Assembly (NCBI GenBank): GCA_017996175.1
Contig: JAGOHK010000012.1
Location: 1-64,000 of the forward strand
Reading direction: 5' to 3'
Source: Leptospiraceae bacterium
GTDB lineage: Bacteria; Spirochaetota; Leptospiria; Leptospirales; Leptospiraceae
DNA: 64,000 nucleotides
In this document: in pieces, positions 24,574-33,270 of the stretch
Layout of the letters: the number at the start of each line of letters is the position of its first letter
How positions within the stretch are numbered: position 1 is the stretch's first letter
Made by a program: the position numbers and the translations under genes
The notes under the pieces: model-generated
Databases searched by the model: none
What the model was told of the DNA's origin: nothing
Seen by the model: the letters and a program-made list of their open reading frames with translations, nothing else

Positions 24574-25050
24574 TTATTTTTTCTTTTTTTTCTTTGCTAC
24601 GGGTTTCTTAGGAATTGCCTTCGATTTCTTTTTGGTGACTGGTTTCTTTTTTTTAGAAACTAATTTTTTCTTTTTGGCGGCAACTTTTGATTTAATGGAT
24701 TTATATTTTGATAAGTAAGATTTCTTAGGTTTAGCGGTTTTAGCCGCATCTATTGCTTTATCTATCCACTTAGGCAAATCCTCGTTAGACTCTAGAATAT
24801 CCTCCGGCAAACGCCAATAAGACATAGAAATTGGTTTCCCACTTTTTGCTTCATAGCTAAAAGGTTTCATACCAGCTTGTATATAATCCTTGATATTGGA
24901 CTCCGCTACTTTGAGATACAAAACTCCATCTGCCACCAGCCCAAACATCAAATCACCATAATAAATCCCATGTCCACCAAACATTGCTTTTGCTGTAACA
25001 TTTCCCTTAAGACCAAGCCGTTCTATTACAAATTCTAAATAGGAATCCAT
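24574..25050 (-). CDS. TfoX N-terminal domain protein with lysine-rich tail
   Basis: Residues 1 to about 95 match the TfoX N-terminal domain (A-K-A-M-F-G-G-H-G-I-Y-Y, then Y-L-K-V-A-E-S-N). From about 107 to 158 the protein is an extremely Lys-rich tail of K-K-K-P-V-type repeats, like histone-H1-like tails, which would bind nucleic acid. No competence genes are near. It is convergent with the transporter fusion, only four bases apart. Confidence 0.8.
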   Translation of the reverse strand: MDSYLEFVIERLGLKGNVTAKAMFGGHGIYYGDLMFGLVADGVLYLKVAESNIKDYIQAGMKPFSYEAKSGKPISMSYWRLPEDILESNEDLPKWIDKAIDAAKTAKPKKSYLSKYKSIKSKVAAKKKKLVSKKKKPVTKKKSKAIPKKPVAKKKKKK

Positions 25051-25139
25051 CGTTCACTCCACTCTTTCTATGCCATTATTCCAAATTGGATAAGAAAAAT
25101 GAAAATTGTAAATCAATATTTTTTAACAAAAGGAGAAAT

Positions 25140-25541
25140 TTACTCCGTACCCAAATTTAGCTTTTTAATCCTAGCTTGCTTTAAAATATCTACAACTTGC
25201 AAGAAAGATTCATACGAAACTTTGCGCTCTACATTTACACTAACTACTTTGTCCCTAAAATTACCCTGACTTGCAAAATTGCTTAGCTCATCTAAAGTAA
25301 TTTCCTTTTCCTCCAAATAAATCTTTTCATTTACTTTAATAGAAATCTGAACATCGGGAGAAAGTTCCGAAGTCCCAGTCTGGCTTTTAGGGAGATCAAT
25401 TTCTAATTGTTTAAAATTTTTAGCAAAACTCACACTCATCATCACAAAAATTAAAAGTATGAAGATAATATCCATTAGACTCGACATATCAATGGCGGAA
25501 TCTCCATTTCTACGCCTAGGAAATTTCTTGTTATAACGCAT
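25140..25541 (-). CDS. exbD: ExbD/TolR-type membrane protein
   Basis: A 133-residue protein with a short cytoplasmic start, one membrane segment (M-D-I-I-F-I-L-L-I-F-V-M-M) carrying the proton-pathway Asp24 (S-S-L-M-D), and a periplasmic domain. This is the ExbD/TolR pattern of proton-driven motors. The partner exbB lies upstream in the same direction but about 210 bases away, separated by a repeat. No TonB gene is seen. Confidence 0.88.
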   Translation of the reverse strand: MRYNKKFPRRRNGDSAIDMSSLMDIIFILLIFVMMSVSFAKNFKQLEIDLPKSQTGTSELSPDVQISIKVNEKIYLEEKEITLDELSNFASQGNFRDKVVSVNVERKVSYESFLQVVDILKQARIKKLNLGTE

Positions 25542-25555
25542 TAGTTTTTAAATAA

Positions 25556-25710
25556 CTCACCTTATGCAAGGTGAGCCAAACGTTCAAAAGAGATTGGCAC
25601 CTAGCGGTGGGCATGCTAAACTCAATGTTGCTTCCGAGTGGGCGCAACATAAGGCAGGCTATTAATACATTCGACAAGCTCAGCACAAGATTTATTAATT
25701 CATTAGCTTT
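25556..25710. repeat. Repeat cluster between exbB and exbD
   Basis: It contains a CTCACCTT/AAGGTGAG hairpin (about 25557-25576), an AACTCAATGTTGCTTCC...GCAACATAA unit (25619-25652) that recurs at 49262-49294, and a TTCGACAAGCTCAGCACAAG motif (from about 25674) related to the CTCAG...TCGAA repeats. I see no coding capacity. It separates two genes that are usually adjacent. Confidence 0.6.
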
Positions 25711-25749
25711 TTCTAATACTCTTATTTTCATCAAAATTTTCATAAATGC

Positions 25750-26283
25750 CTAATTTTGCGTAGGGTGAGTAAATAAAATAGAATAAGCTTTTTCTTCTAT
25801 GATTTCCAAAAGATGTTTTAGAATATAAAACGAAATCATAGAAGGAATTGCGATCATAAGTCCAGCGATTGTTGTCAGAAGGGCAACACTAATACCATCT
25901 GCAAAAACTTCCGCAGAAGCCGAGCCGCTAACTTTCATATTTTGAAAGGAAAGATAAATTCCAATTACAGTTCCAAGTAGACCGGATAATGTAGATATGC
26001 CGGAAAGATTACTCAACCAGAAAATTCTTCTTTCATAAAGTCCAAGACTGTCTTCAAAACTATTCCAAAATTTTCTTTTATGAGAATGCAATTTAGAAGA
26101 TTCGTATAAGGATTTTATCAAATTTGTGGACGGGGAAATATCTTTACGAACGAACCGAAGGTCTTTTAGAAAAAGAAAAAAGATAGAAGATAAATGAATC
26201 ACTAAAGTAGTATTGATAAATGCGATGAGCGCTAGCGGATACATCAAAAATCCACCAGATTGAAAAGAAGAAAAAAAATTCAC
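25750..26283 (-). CDS. exbB: MotA/TolQ/ExbB-type proton channel protein
   Basis: About 177 residues with three membrane segments. The last two, around L-S-G-L-L-G-T-V-I-G-I-Y and G-I-S-V-A-L-L-T-T-I-A-G-L, form the MotA/TolQ/ExbB proton channel signature. GTG at 26283 is chosen because it begins just after the upstream gene; the frame is open to 26364 but would overlap that gene. The order is cNMP-binding protein, exbB, exbD on one transcript, so a nucleotide-controlled motor is possible but unproven. Confidence 0.82.
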   Translation of the reverse strand: MNFFSSFQSGGFLMYPLALIAFINTTLVIHLSSIFFLFLKDLRFVRKDISPSTNLIKSLYESSKLHSHKRKFWNSFEDSLGLYERRIFWLSNLSGISTLSGLLGTVIGIYLSFQNMKVSGSASAEVFADGISVALLTTIAGLMIAIPSMISFYILKHLLEIIEEKAYSILFTHPTQN

Positions 26284-26293
26284 AAAGTAAAAC

Positions 26294-26683
26294 TCACTGG
26301 AATTCCATTTTTTTAGCGGAAAGTTCGTTGATTTTTTGAAAGAGTAAATCGTTCGTATTCGCAAGTCTTGCAGCCATGATATTTACCATCTTAGCGGCAA
26401 ATAGTGGATTATCCGAAAGAAATTTTTCTAACTGCGCCCTACTTTCAATTACTGCCAAACGCACATCTGTGATTACCCGCGCACAAGCACTTCTAGGTTT
26501 GTCGCGGAACAAAGCCATTTCCCCAAAAAAATCACCTTGGTTCATAGAGGCTAAATGTGTCTCTTGTCTATTTAAAATTACATAGATTTCCACCGTACCT
26601 TCTAGGACGATGTACATGGACTTACCGAAGTCCCCTTCTTTGAAGATTGTTTTACCGGCTTTTAAACTAACAATAGATGCCAT
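26294..26683 (-). CDS. Cyclic nucleotide-binding domain protein
   Basis: A 129-residue protein that is one cNMP-binding domain with no DNA-binding part. The phosphate-binding cassette is F-F-G-E-M-A-L-F-R-D-K-P-R-S-A, with Glu and Arg that bind ribose and phosphate in cAMP receptors. It ends 10 bases before exbB, suggesting coupling. The class III cyclase at 6346 could make its ligand; nothing here proves which nucleotide binds. Confidence 0.88.
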   Translation of the reverse strand: MASIVSLKAGKTIFKEGDFGKSMYIVLEGTVEIYVILNRQETHLASMNQGDFFGEMALFRDKPRSACARVITDVRLAVIESRAQLEKFLSDNPLFAAKMVNIMAARLANTNDLLFQKINELSAKKMEFQ

Positions 26684-26796
26684 TTCAGTTCCTCAACTCG
26701 GAAAAACGATTTACATTTTGCAAAAATTTCTTGAACATATTACATTATAATTCTAGGGTCTACAAAGCCCAATATTTAACAACTTCCTATATTACC

Positions 26797-27939
26797 ATGA
26801 TACAAACAACTAATTTATATATCGAACTTTTTGGTCTGATTCTTCTACTCTTACTTTTAGTAAGTTTCCAGTCATTCAAAAATTTATTTACTCTAGAGAA
26901 TGATCTCCCAACAAAAAAGGGGGAAAGAAGTAGAGTCATTGACTTCGTGCGTGGAATTGCGATGTGTGCGATCGTTGTAATTCATATTGATTCTTATTTT
27001 TCCTTCTTTCATCCACAGGACAGAGAAATTATTATAACCAAACTTCTGGCAAATTTCTCCCGATTTTGTGTTCCGGCTTTTATTTTGTCGTCAGGATTCT
27101 TTTTATCATGGAAAGGATTTAGGGCATTTTGGGGTTCGAAAGTAAAAAACCTAATTATTCCTTACGTCATCATTGCCTGTCTCGGATATTTTACAAAGTA
27201 TCCAAAAGAAAATTTTTTAACAGACATAATTCCTAAACTTCTTTTGGGGCAAGTTTTTCAACCTTATTATTATGTTCCTTTGTTAATTGGGTTCTATATC
27301 ATTTACGCAGTCTTTTTTCGAAGTATCGGGACTTGGAAAAAACAAACTTTTTATTATATAACAGCTCTTTCTCTCATCATTAACTTTTGGTCAAATCACG
27401 CTTATCCGAAAACAGATCCAACCATTGGAGGATTTGAAGCAATTAGTTTTACAAATTTTGTTTTCTTCTTTGTAGTTGGATTTTCTGCAAAACGCCTTCT
27501 TACGAATAAAGAAATTTTTCTAGAAAATATCCGAGCGAATAAACTCTATTTTCCTGTACTTTTACTTTTTATATTTCTCTACCTCGGTGCTGTCGCCTAC
27601 TCTACAATTGAAATGAATTTAGAAATTTCCAATCATTTTTTATTTTATCCAATAGCTTGTTTCGTAGTATTGACATTCCTTGGAATTAAACTAGAGCCTA
27701 TTCAATTCAAACCAATCAAGTCCGTCTACTCGACATTTGCCTACATTGGGGAAAATAGCCTTGCTTTATTTCTACTTCACCCTATCACAATTCATTTAAT
27801 GCATATGATTGATCCCTATTATTTCGGTGGGTTTTATGCAGGCTGGCTGGTTACATTTGCGCTAAACATCATTATACCTCTATCAGTTTGGAAGATCGTA
27901 AATGGGATTATATTTAAACTGAAAGAACAGTTTGTTTAA
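26797..27939 (+). CDS. Acyltransferase 3 family membrane protein
   Basis: A protein of about 380 residues with about ten membrane segments. The early motif I-D-F-V-R-G-I-A-M followed by V-V-I-H-I-D-S-Y matches the acyltransferase 3 family, which acylates sugars of envelope glycans. ATG at 26797 gives the right start; the frame is open to 26677 but that would overlap the divergent cNMP gene. No clear ribosome site is present. The substrate is unknown. Confidence 0.82.
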   Translation: MIQTTNLYIELFGLILLLLLLVSFQSFKNLFTLENDLPTKKGERSRVIDFVRGIAMCAIVVIHIDSYFSFFHPQDREIIITKLLANFSRFCVPAFILSSGFFLSWKGFRAFWGSKVKNLIIPYVIIACLGYFTKYPKENFLTDIIPKLLLGQVFQPYYYVPLLIGFYIIYAVFFRSIGTWKKQTFYYITALSLIINFWSNHAYPKTDPTIGGFEAISFTNFVFFFVVGFSAKRLLTNKEIFLENIRANKLYFPVLLLFIFLYLGAVAYSTIEMNLEISNHFLFYPIACFVVLTFLGIKLEPIQFKPIKSVYSTFAYIGENSLALFLLHPITIHLMHMIDPYYFGGFYAGWLVTFALNIIIPLSVWKIVNGIIFKLKEQFV

Positions 27940-27974
27940 CTCCTATTAAACTTTCAATTTTGCATAAGGATTTT

Positions 27975-28072
27975 TGGTACGCGGATTAACGCAGATACTT
28001 CGCAACACGGATTTTAAAAAATGATCTAGGTTGGATCTAAAACTTTACATCTTTTAGCGTCCGCGTGGTTAA
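27975..28072. repeat. Divergent inverted repeat of R1-like design
   Basis: TACGCGGATTAACGCAGAT and AACACGGATT on the left face CGTCCGCGTGGTTAAA on the right. The layout, short repeated GGAT-containing units that point toward each other across about 50 bases, resembles R1 with a different unit sequence. It lies between convergent genes. Confidence 0.45.
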
Positions 28073-28105
28073 AAACCCTTACTTCAAATTCGCGTTAAGA
28101 AAATA

Positions 28106-29017
28106 TCAAAAGGAAAACGCGTAACCAAACCATAAGTCACCAGTCAGAAAGTTTCCTTTAATCTTATCTTTCTCCGAGTTGAGTAAACTAAGAGCTAAGG
28201 ATGTAGATGAATAATTCGGATCAAGAATTGTATAAGTAGTTTTAGCGTGCAAATTGTATACATTAACACGAAATGCCTCCATACCCAGAAAGAAGCCGTT
28301 TTGAAAAACCCATTGAAAGCCTAAGCCTAAAAATAAAAAGTTGTGAGGAGAATAATTTATATCTTTGATCACTGGATGAGGATAAAAATTCCCGTTACTA
28401 TCTAAATTTCCTAAATCATAAGATCGTTTTAGGTAACCATTGAAATACCGACCGAAGCCAGTAGTTATATAAAAAGGAATCTTTTCAAATAAATAATATC
28501 GTAAATGAATACGTCCAATTTCATGCTTATAATTCGCTTCAACGTAACTCAACTTAGCATTACTATAAGCAAAATTTACTCTAAACTTTTCATCGACCTC
28601 TTTATAATGTAAATGTGAATACCCGATTGAAAATCTAGAAGTAAGGTTGTAGTTTATTTTAGCTGAAATAAGTCCAGTTGCTCCAAGTCCACCGACTTCC
28701 CATTTTTTTAGATTTCGAATTTCCGATTGTGTGAGAGAAGAATTTGTATTATCTGCTTCTTTTGGCGCTGGACTCGCTGGTGTAACTATTTCTTGTGCAG
28801 AATAAGCGATAGGAAATCCAAAGAACAGAAAGTTTAGTAAAAAAAAGAAAATTATTTTTCTATTATTACATTTCAGGGAATTTATATACCGGACGCCAAA
28901 AGTAATTTTCCTTTTTAAAAAAAGTTCAGTATTCCCAATTGCCAAAAATAGCGATAGCGAGGCTCTTTTTAAAGCGAATGGGTATTTTCTTTTGGCAATT
29001 GGTATATTTTTCTGCAA
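28106..29017 (-). CDS. Putative outer-membrane beta-barrel protein
   Basis: I do not recognise a named family. After a signal segment (I-I-F-F-F-L-L-N-F-L-F-F, cleavage near Y-S-A) the protein shows alternating aromatic strands such as F-S-I-G-Y-S-H-L-H-Y and ends W-F-G-Y-A-F-S-F, typical of outer-membrane barrels. TTG at 29017 follows GGAGG by seven bases, a strong site, yet gives about 55 residues before the signal core. This extension contains an inverted repeat (28935-29002) and may be an insertion. A later unmarked start (CTG about 28876) is the alternative. Confidence 0.6.
   Translation of the reverse strand: MQKNIPIAKRKYPFALKRASLSLFLAIGNTELFLKRKITFGVRYINSLKCNNRKIIFFFLLNFLFFGFPIAYSAQEIVTPASPAPKEADNTNSSLTQSEIRNLKKWEVGGLGATGLISAKINYNLTSRFSIGYSHLHYKEVDEKFRVNFAYSNAKLSYVEANYKHEIGRIHLRYYLFEKIPFYITTGFGRYFNGYLKRSYDLGNLDSNGNFYPHPVIKDINYSPHNFLFLGLGFQWVFQNGFFLGMEAFRVNVYNLHAKTTYTILDPNYSSTSLALSLLNSEKDKIKGNFLTGDLWFGYAFSF
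28935..29002. repeat. Small inverted-repeat element inside the N-terminal extension
   Basis: CCAATTGCCAAAA (28935-28947) and TTTTGGCAATTGG (28990-29002) are perfect 13-base inverted arms with a 42-base interior. It lies right after the TTG start of the barrel protein and in frame, so its translation (P-I-A-K ... L-A-I-G) lengthens the leader. Confidence 0.55.
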
Positions 29018-29170
29018 TTTATCGCCTCCGAGCTACGGTTTTTAGCTCAATTCAAAAAAAAACATTAGCCCGATTTAGCAAGTATTTATTGAAATCCTAT
29101 ATGTAAAAATAAATCTTTTTCCAAGAATGCAAGATGAGCTAGTTGTTGAAAGATACAAGAATCAAGCCCT

Positions 29171-29920
29171 ATGCTTTCCTTATTGAAACAATTTCGACAT
29201 CTGAATTTACTTAGGATACAAATCCTGCTAATCCTATTTGTTGTATTCAACTGCGAAAACAAAAAAGAATCTCACCCAAGAAAAAGCGAATTATTACTGT
29301 TAGCCGTAGTCTCCCAACAAAACAAAGACCCGAATGATTGTAAAACGCATTACAAATCCCTAAACTCATTGTACCAAGACTATTATAATGTTGAATTTAA
29401 AAACTATCCAACCACTTGCCAAAATATAATCATCGGAGATTCCACGATGGATTTGGCAAGAACATCGAGTTTCTACAATACAAGCCTAACATATAATTAT
29501 GCGGTTTCCGGAAATACAGCCTGTGATTATCTTTACCAAATGGAGGCAATTCGATGTAATCCACAAAATGTAATCATTGCAACAGGCGATGGTAACGGAG
29601 TATTAAAACAACTCCCCAGCCAAACGAGTATTGATACAATGAAAAAAGTTACTCTTCGAGTGAAAGAAAAATGGAACGCGAACATTGTAATTATAGGAAT
29701 TCATCCTGTTTTACTTTCCAATGAAAATCTGGCAAAAAATCCAGTCAACGCTGGTGTTAGTCAGCTTACTTCTTGTTACATTGATCCACTGCCGATTTTT
29801 GGAGTAGGAGAAAATGATCCACCGAACTCTGCGGTGATGTTAGATTCCATTCATTATAATTCCACCATATACCCGCTTTATAAAACCCAGATCGAAAATC
29901 AATGTGGAGTATTTTTTTAA
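29171..29920 (+). CDS. SGNH/GDSL-type hydrolase-like lipoprotein
   Basis: A 249-residue protein. The signal ends V-F-N-C, followed by a L-L-L-L-A-V-V stretch seen in Leptospira lipoproteins. The SGNH blocks are present in order: I-I-G-D-S-T with the Ser nucleophile, Y-A-V-S-G-N-T with the oxyanion Gly, A-T-G-D-G-N, and L-D-S-I-H-Y with Asp and His. It is probably an esterase or acyl-sugar hydrolase on the cell envelope. It is a single gene divergent from the barrel protein. Confidence 0.78.
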   Translation: MLSLLKQFRHLNLLRIQILLILFVVFNCENKKESHPRKSELLLLAVVSQQNKDPNDCKTHYKSLNSLYQDYYNVEFKNYPTTCQNIIIGDSTMDLARTSSFYNTSLTYNYAVSGNTACDYLYQMEAIRCNPQNVIIATGDGNGVLKQLPSQTSIDTMKKVTLRVKEKWNANIVIIGIHPVLLSNENLAKNPVNAGVSQLTSCYIDPLPIFGVGENDPPNSAVMLDSIHYNSTIYPLYKTQIENQCGVFF

Positions 29921-29943
29921 ATATATAAATTTTCAAAAAACTA

Positions 29944-29971
29944 TTGACGTAGGTATACACTCTCCTATACA
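29944..29971 (+). promoter_or_regulatory. Promoter of the third vapBC-like pair
   Basis: TTGACG (29944-29949) and TATACA (29966-29971) are 16 bases apart. TATACACT occurs twice as a direct repeat (29954-29961, 29966-29973), a possible antitoxin site. The antitoxin ATG at 29980 lies eight bases after the -10 box and no ribosome site is present, so the mRNA is probably leaderless. Confidence 0.55.
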
Positions 29972-29979
29972 CTTCAAGT

Positions 29980-30246
29980 ATGCAAGTAAATGCTCTAGAG
30001 ATTAGAAATTCTTTCGGTGGAGTTTTAAAAAAACTCGAAAAATATGATGAACCAATCATCATAGAGAAAAACAGAACTCCAGTCGCCGTACTAATATCTA
30101 TAGAAACTTTTAAAAATAGATTTGTAGATTACAAAGAAACAGAGAAAAAAAAGGAAATCCTTGCGCGGTTTAAAAAGAATCTTGTTAAAAGCAAAAAGAA
30201 TTCAACTCTTGAATTAAAGAAACTAAGAAATGATTTGGATACTTGA
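29980..30246 (+). CDS. Phd/YefM-type antitoxin
   Basis: An 88-residue protein with the Phd fold (A-L-E-I-R-N-S-F-G-G-V-L-K-K-L, then P-V-A-V-L-I-S-I-E-T-F) and a Lys-rich C-terminal tail. It overlaps the toxin gene by 17 bases, as in coupled toxin-antitoxin pairs. The start is fixed by the promoter position. Confidence 0.85.
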   Translation: MQVNALEIRNSFGGVLKKLEKYDEPIIIEKNRTPVAVLISIETFKNRFVDYKETEKKKEILARFKKNLVKSKKNSTLELKKLRNDLDT

Positions 30247-30640
30247 TGCTTCTGTTGCAGTAAAGTGGTTTGTTGATGAAGAGCATTCCGACAAAGCATT
30301 AGAAATTTTAGAAGACATATTAGATCATCCAACCAATTATGCAATTCCAGAATTATTTTTTTTTGAGCTAAATCATGTCATTTACAGAGTATTAGGCTCC
30401 ATCCATAAAAATCATAAAGATTTATTAGACATTTTAGCAAACATAGGATTCAATAGATTTTCAGTGACACCCGAATATCTAGAAGAAATCCATCGCTTTC
30501 AAAAAATGGGAATCTCGGGGTATGATGCAAGTTACCTTGGATTAGCCGCTTTACTAAAAGGCAAATGGCTAACATTCGATGAAGCTGCTCATAAAAAAGT
30601 AATAAAATTAGGAATCAGTAAATTGGTCAGTTCCAAATAA
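30230..30640 (+). CDS. PIN-domain toxin (VapC family)
   Basis: A 136-residue PIN nuclease with W-I-L-D-A-S-V-A-V-K-W (first Asp), P-E-L-F-F-F-E (Glu), S-G-Y-D-A-S-Y (third Asp) and L-T-F-D-E-A (fourth). Ala or Ser at neighbouring positions is common in this subfamily. It overlaps the antitoxin gene by 17 bases. Confidence 0.87.
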   Translation: MIWILDASVAVKWFVDEEHSDKALEILEDILDHPTNYAIPELFFFELNHVIYRVLGSIHKNHKDLLDILANIGFNRFSVTPEYLEEIHRFQKMGISGYDASYLGLAALLKGKWLTFDEAAHKKVIKLGISKLVSSK

Positions 30641-30658
30641 AAATAAATCAGGAAAAAT

Positions 30659-31453
30659 ATGAACACAAAATTCTGGCAAAATAAAACAATCGTAATTACG
30701 GGAACTTCTAGCGGCATCGGAGAAGCAATATTAGTCGCACTCAAAGATATTCCTTGTACAATCTTTGCTCTAGATAGGGAACCTAAAAAAATAGAAGCAT
30801 TTCATAATGCAGAAATTATTCCAATCAAATGCGATATTAGTGTTGATGCAGATATACTCAATGTCCAAAAACAAATTTCCGCAAAGACAGATAAAGTAGA
30901 TGTACTATTTAATAATGCTGGAATCACAACGCATGGAAGATTTGATGAAACAGATATCAGTGTATTTCGAAAGACATTTGACATTAACTTCTTTGGGACA
31001 ATCAATCTCACATCCAAACTAATTGAACATATCAAACGTGCAAAGGGGGCAATGATTGTGACCTCCACTGTTTCTGGTTTATACGGAGTACCCGCACGAG
31101 CCGCCTACTCTTCTTCTAAGTCCGCCCTTCATGCAGTGTTTGAATCCATTCGAATCGAACTTTCCGAGTTTGGCGTTCGCTCTATTATTTTCTGTCCACC
31201 TTATACGAAAACAAACTTAAGAACATCGGGTCTCACAGGATCTGGGGAAAAACTTAACGACAAACAATATTCTGGAAAATTGCTGACCCCAGACCAAGTG
31301 GCTAATGCAATGATAGCCGCAGTGGAAAATCCAAAGTCACGACTCGTTACGATGGATCCAAGTGGTTTTTTTGTAAAAGTATTACGCCTATTTGCCCCTG
31401 CTTTTTTAGAAAAGAAAATGTTTGAGAAATTATATCATGACTTTCATCATTGA
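30659..31453 (+). CDS. Short-chain dehydrogenase/reductase
   Basis: A 264-residue classical SDR. The cofactor motif is T-G-T-S-S-G-I-G, with N-N-A-G, Ser in S-T-V-S-G and the catalytic Y-S-S-S-K. The end is hydrophobic ([13 protein letters not shown]) and might touch the membrane. The substrate is unknown. It starts 18 bases after the toxin gene and is convergent with the ATPase gene. Confidence 0.9.
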   Translation: MNTKFWQNKTIVITGTSSGIGEAILVALKDIPCTIFALDREPKKIEAFHNAEIIPIKCDISVDADILNVQKQISAKTDKVDVLFNNAGITTHGRFDETDISVFRKTFDINFFGTINLTSKLIEHIKRAKGAMIVTSTVSGLYGVPARAAYSSSKSALHAVFESIRIELSEFGVRSIIFCPPYTKTNLRTSGLTGSGEKLNDKQYSGKLLTPDQVANAMIAAVENPKSRLVTMDPSGFFVKVLRLFAPAFLEKKMFEKLYHDFHH

Positions 31454-31457
31454 AATT

Positions 31458-32789
31458 TTACTTCTCACCAAAAAGTAAATATTGAATTATATTTCTCTGC
31501 TGAATCTCAACACCTTTAAAAGTAAAAGATTTCTGGTCTTCTTCCAATGTGAATACTGTGCATTTGCCTTCTTTTAAATATTTGTCGGCGAGGTAAAAAG
31601 CATTTAGTTCCCGTTTTAAATTTTCCTCTTTTAATTCTGCGGTTACCTGGTAGAGATGCCAATCTTCCAAATGGGAATGGGTCAAAAAGTCTATTTCGGA
31701 ATTGTTCTCGATTAAACCATAATACATTTCTCGATTACTTCGTTTTAGCTCTAGAAATAAAACATTTTCCAAACGATACGGATAATTCTCGTTAAACGGG
31801 CGATACAAACTCAAAAGTCCTGTGTCAATCGAATAGAATTTTTTAGAGGTAGAGAATACTTTACTTTGTTTCCAATCGAATTTATTTAACTCAACAAGTG
31901 CGAATGGCTTAGTAAGATAATTGACATACTTCATAATCGTTTCCAATTTAATATCATAAAGTCCATAAGCTTGGATTTTATTTTTCAGTTTTGTGTAGGC
32001 GACCATATTTCCAGCAGTGGATAATAGATAACTTAAAAGTTTTTCTAATAGATTAATATTTTCGATTTTAAAGCGTTTAATTACATCATCCAAAATTACT
32101 TTTGTGATAATCCCTTGCAGGTAAGACAACTTAGACTCTTCATTTCGAATGTCCAAAACTTCAGGCAATCCCCCAAACTTTAGAAACTCATAAAACTGAG
32201 ATATAATTTCTTGCCGATTTCTGAAATAGTCTTCTTTGTGACTAACTTCCATTTGGCGATAACGTAAAAATTCTCGAAAGCTAAACGGGAAAATAAAAAA
32301 CTCGATAAAACGCCCCGCCAAGTTCGTGCCTAATTCTTGAGACAAAAGTTGAGAATTGGAACCAGTGAGGATAATCTCTATATCCTTCTCTTTTTCATAC
32401 ATAGTTCGAATCCATTTGTCCCAACCAGTTACGTTTTGGATTTCATCTAGAATAAGAAGTTTTTTTCCTTTTTTTGCAATACGAGTTAGGAAAAATTCAT
32501 AGATACGTGATAAATCTTTTGGATTTAAGACTTCGGCAAGACGAAAATCCTCAAAGTTCAAATACAAAAGATTTTCCTTAGAATACTTTTGGGCATTTAC
32601 AAGTTGCCTTGCGATTCTTTGGACAATGAAAGATTTTCCGGTTCTACGAAAACCGGTAATAATTTTCATAGGTTTAGAGCCAATGCTTTCCAAGATCAGC
32701 TTTTCAGCTTCTCTTTCAATTCCTTGGTCTTGCGACAACAGAAAAGTCTGCCACTCATAAATAATAACAGAAAGTTCGTCATTCTCCAT
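31458..32789 (-). CDS. AAA ATPase with DUF4143 domain
   Basis: A 443-residue protein with an N-terminal AAA_14 ATPase: Walker A G-F-R-R-T-G-K-S, Walker B K-L-L-I-L-D-E-I-Q-N, and the sensor I-L-T-G-S-N-S. The C-terminal DUF4143 region (about 220-420) contains a nuclease-like fold seen in this family (E-L-K-R-S-N-R, S-E-I-D-F-L). These proteins are very common accessory genes of unknown role. Confidence 0.9.
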   Translation of the reverse strand: MENDELSVIIYEWQTFLLSQDQGIEREAEKLILESIGSKPMKIITGFRRTGKSFIVQRIARQLVNAQKYSKENLLYLNFEDFRLAEVLNPKDLSRIYEFFLTRIAKKGKKLLILDEIQNVTGWDKWIRTMYEKEKDIEIILTGSNSQLLSQELGTNLAGRFIEFFIFPFSFREFLRYRQMEVSHKEDYFRNRQEIISQFYEFLKFGGLPEVLDIRNEESKLSYLQGIITKVILDDVIKRFKIENINLLEKLLSYLLSTAGNMVAYTKLKNKIQAYGLYDIKLETIMKYVNYLTKPFALVELNKFDWKQSKVFSTSKKFYSIDTGLLSLYRPFNENYPYRLENVLFLELKRSNREMYYGLIENNSEIDFLTHSHLEDWHLYQVTAELKEENLKRELNAFYLADKYLKEGKCTVFTLEEDQKSFTFKGVEIQQRNIIQYLLFGEK

Positions 32790-32848
32790 AAAATCTCCCT
32801 TAAAAGGTAAATATAGTATAATATATACTCTTTGTAAAGGGTTTTTTA

Positions 32849-33133
32849 TTAATTTTGTCTTAATTTACCTGAATCCAGTAAAATCAAAAACTTTCCGAAA
32901 TAAGTTAGAATCTCATCCACAATCGACTCTAAGTGAAATACGCTGACTCTCTCTTTCTTAAAAACTAAATCCATTTCTTTTAAAACATCTTTTTTGATGA
33001 TACTAGGAACGGCTCCATTCCAATAAACTTTTTCATGTGCCGATTCAAAAACAAGACGAATGATTTTCGCATCATATCGCCTAACCATTTCCGAACAATT
33101 GTTTTTAAAATCGCCGAGTGTAGGGTGCTTCAT
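32849..33133 (-). CDS. Small hypothetical protein
   Basis: A protein of about 94 residues, basic, with no recognised domain. ATG at 33133 follows AGAAG; an in-frame ATG at 33151 is six codons earlier. W-N-G-A-V-P and an amphipathic C-terminal helix are the only visible features. It lies downstream of an AT-rich gap with a candidate repeat. Confidence 0.45.
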   Translation of the reverse strand: MKHPTLGDFKNNCSEMVRRYDAKIIRLVFESAHEKVYWNGAVPSIIKKDVLKEMDLVFKKERVSVFHLESIVDEILTYFGKFLILLDSGKLRQN

Positions 33134-33270
33134 TTGATTTCTTCTTTTCATACAATATCCTTCATTAATTCTCTATTTATGTCGTAAAAATAAAAATATA
33201 ACTATTTTTTTGTATAGTCTTTTATTTTTTACTATACATTTTTTTACTATAACTAAATAGTAGTATTTAA

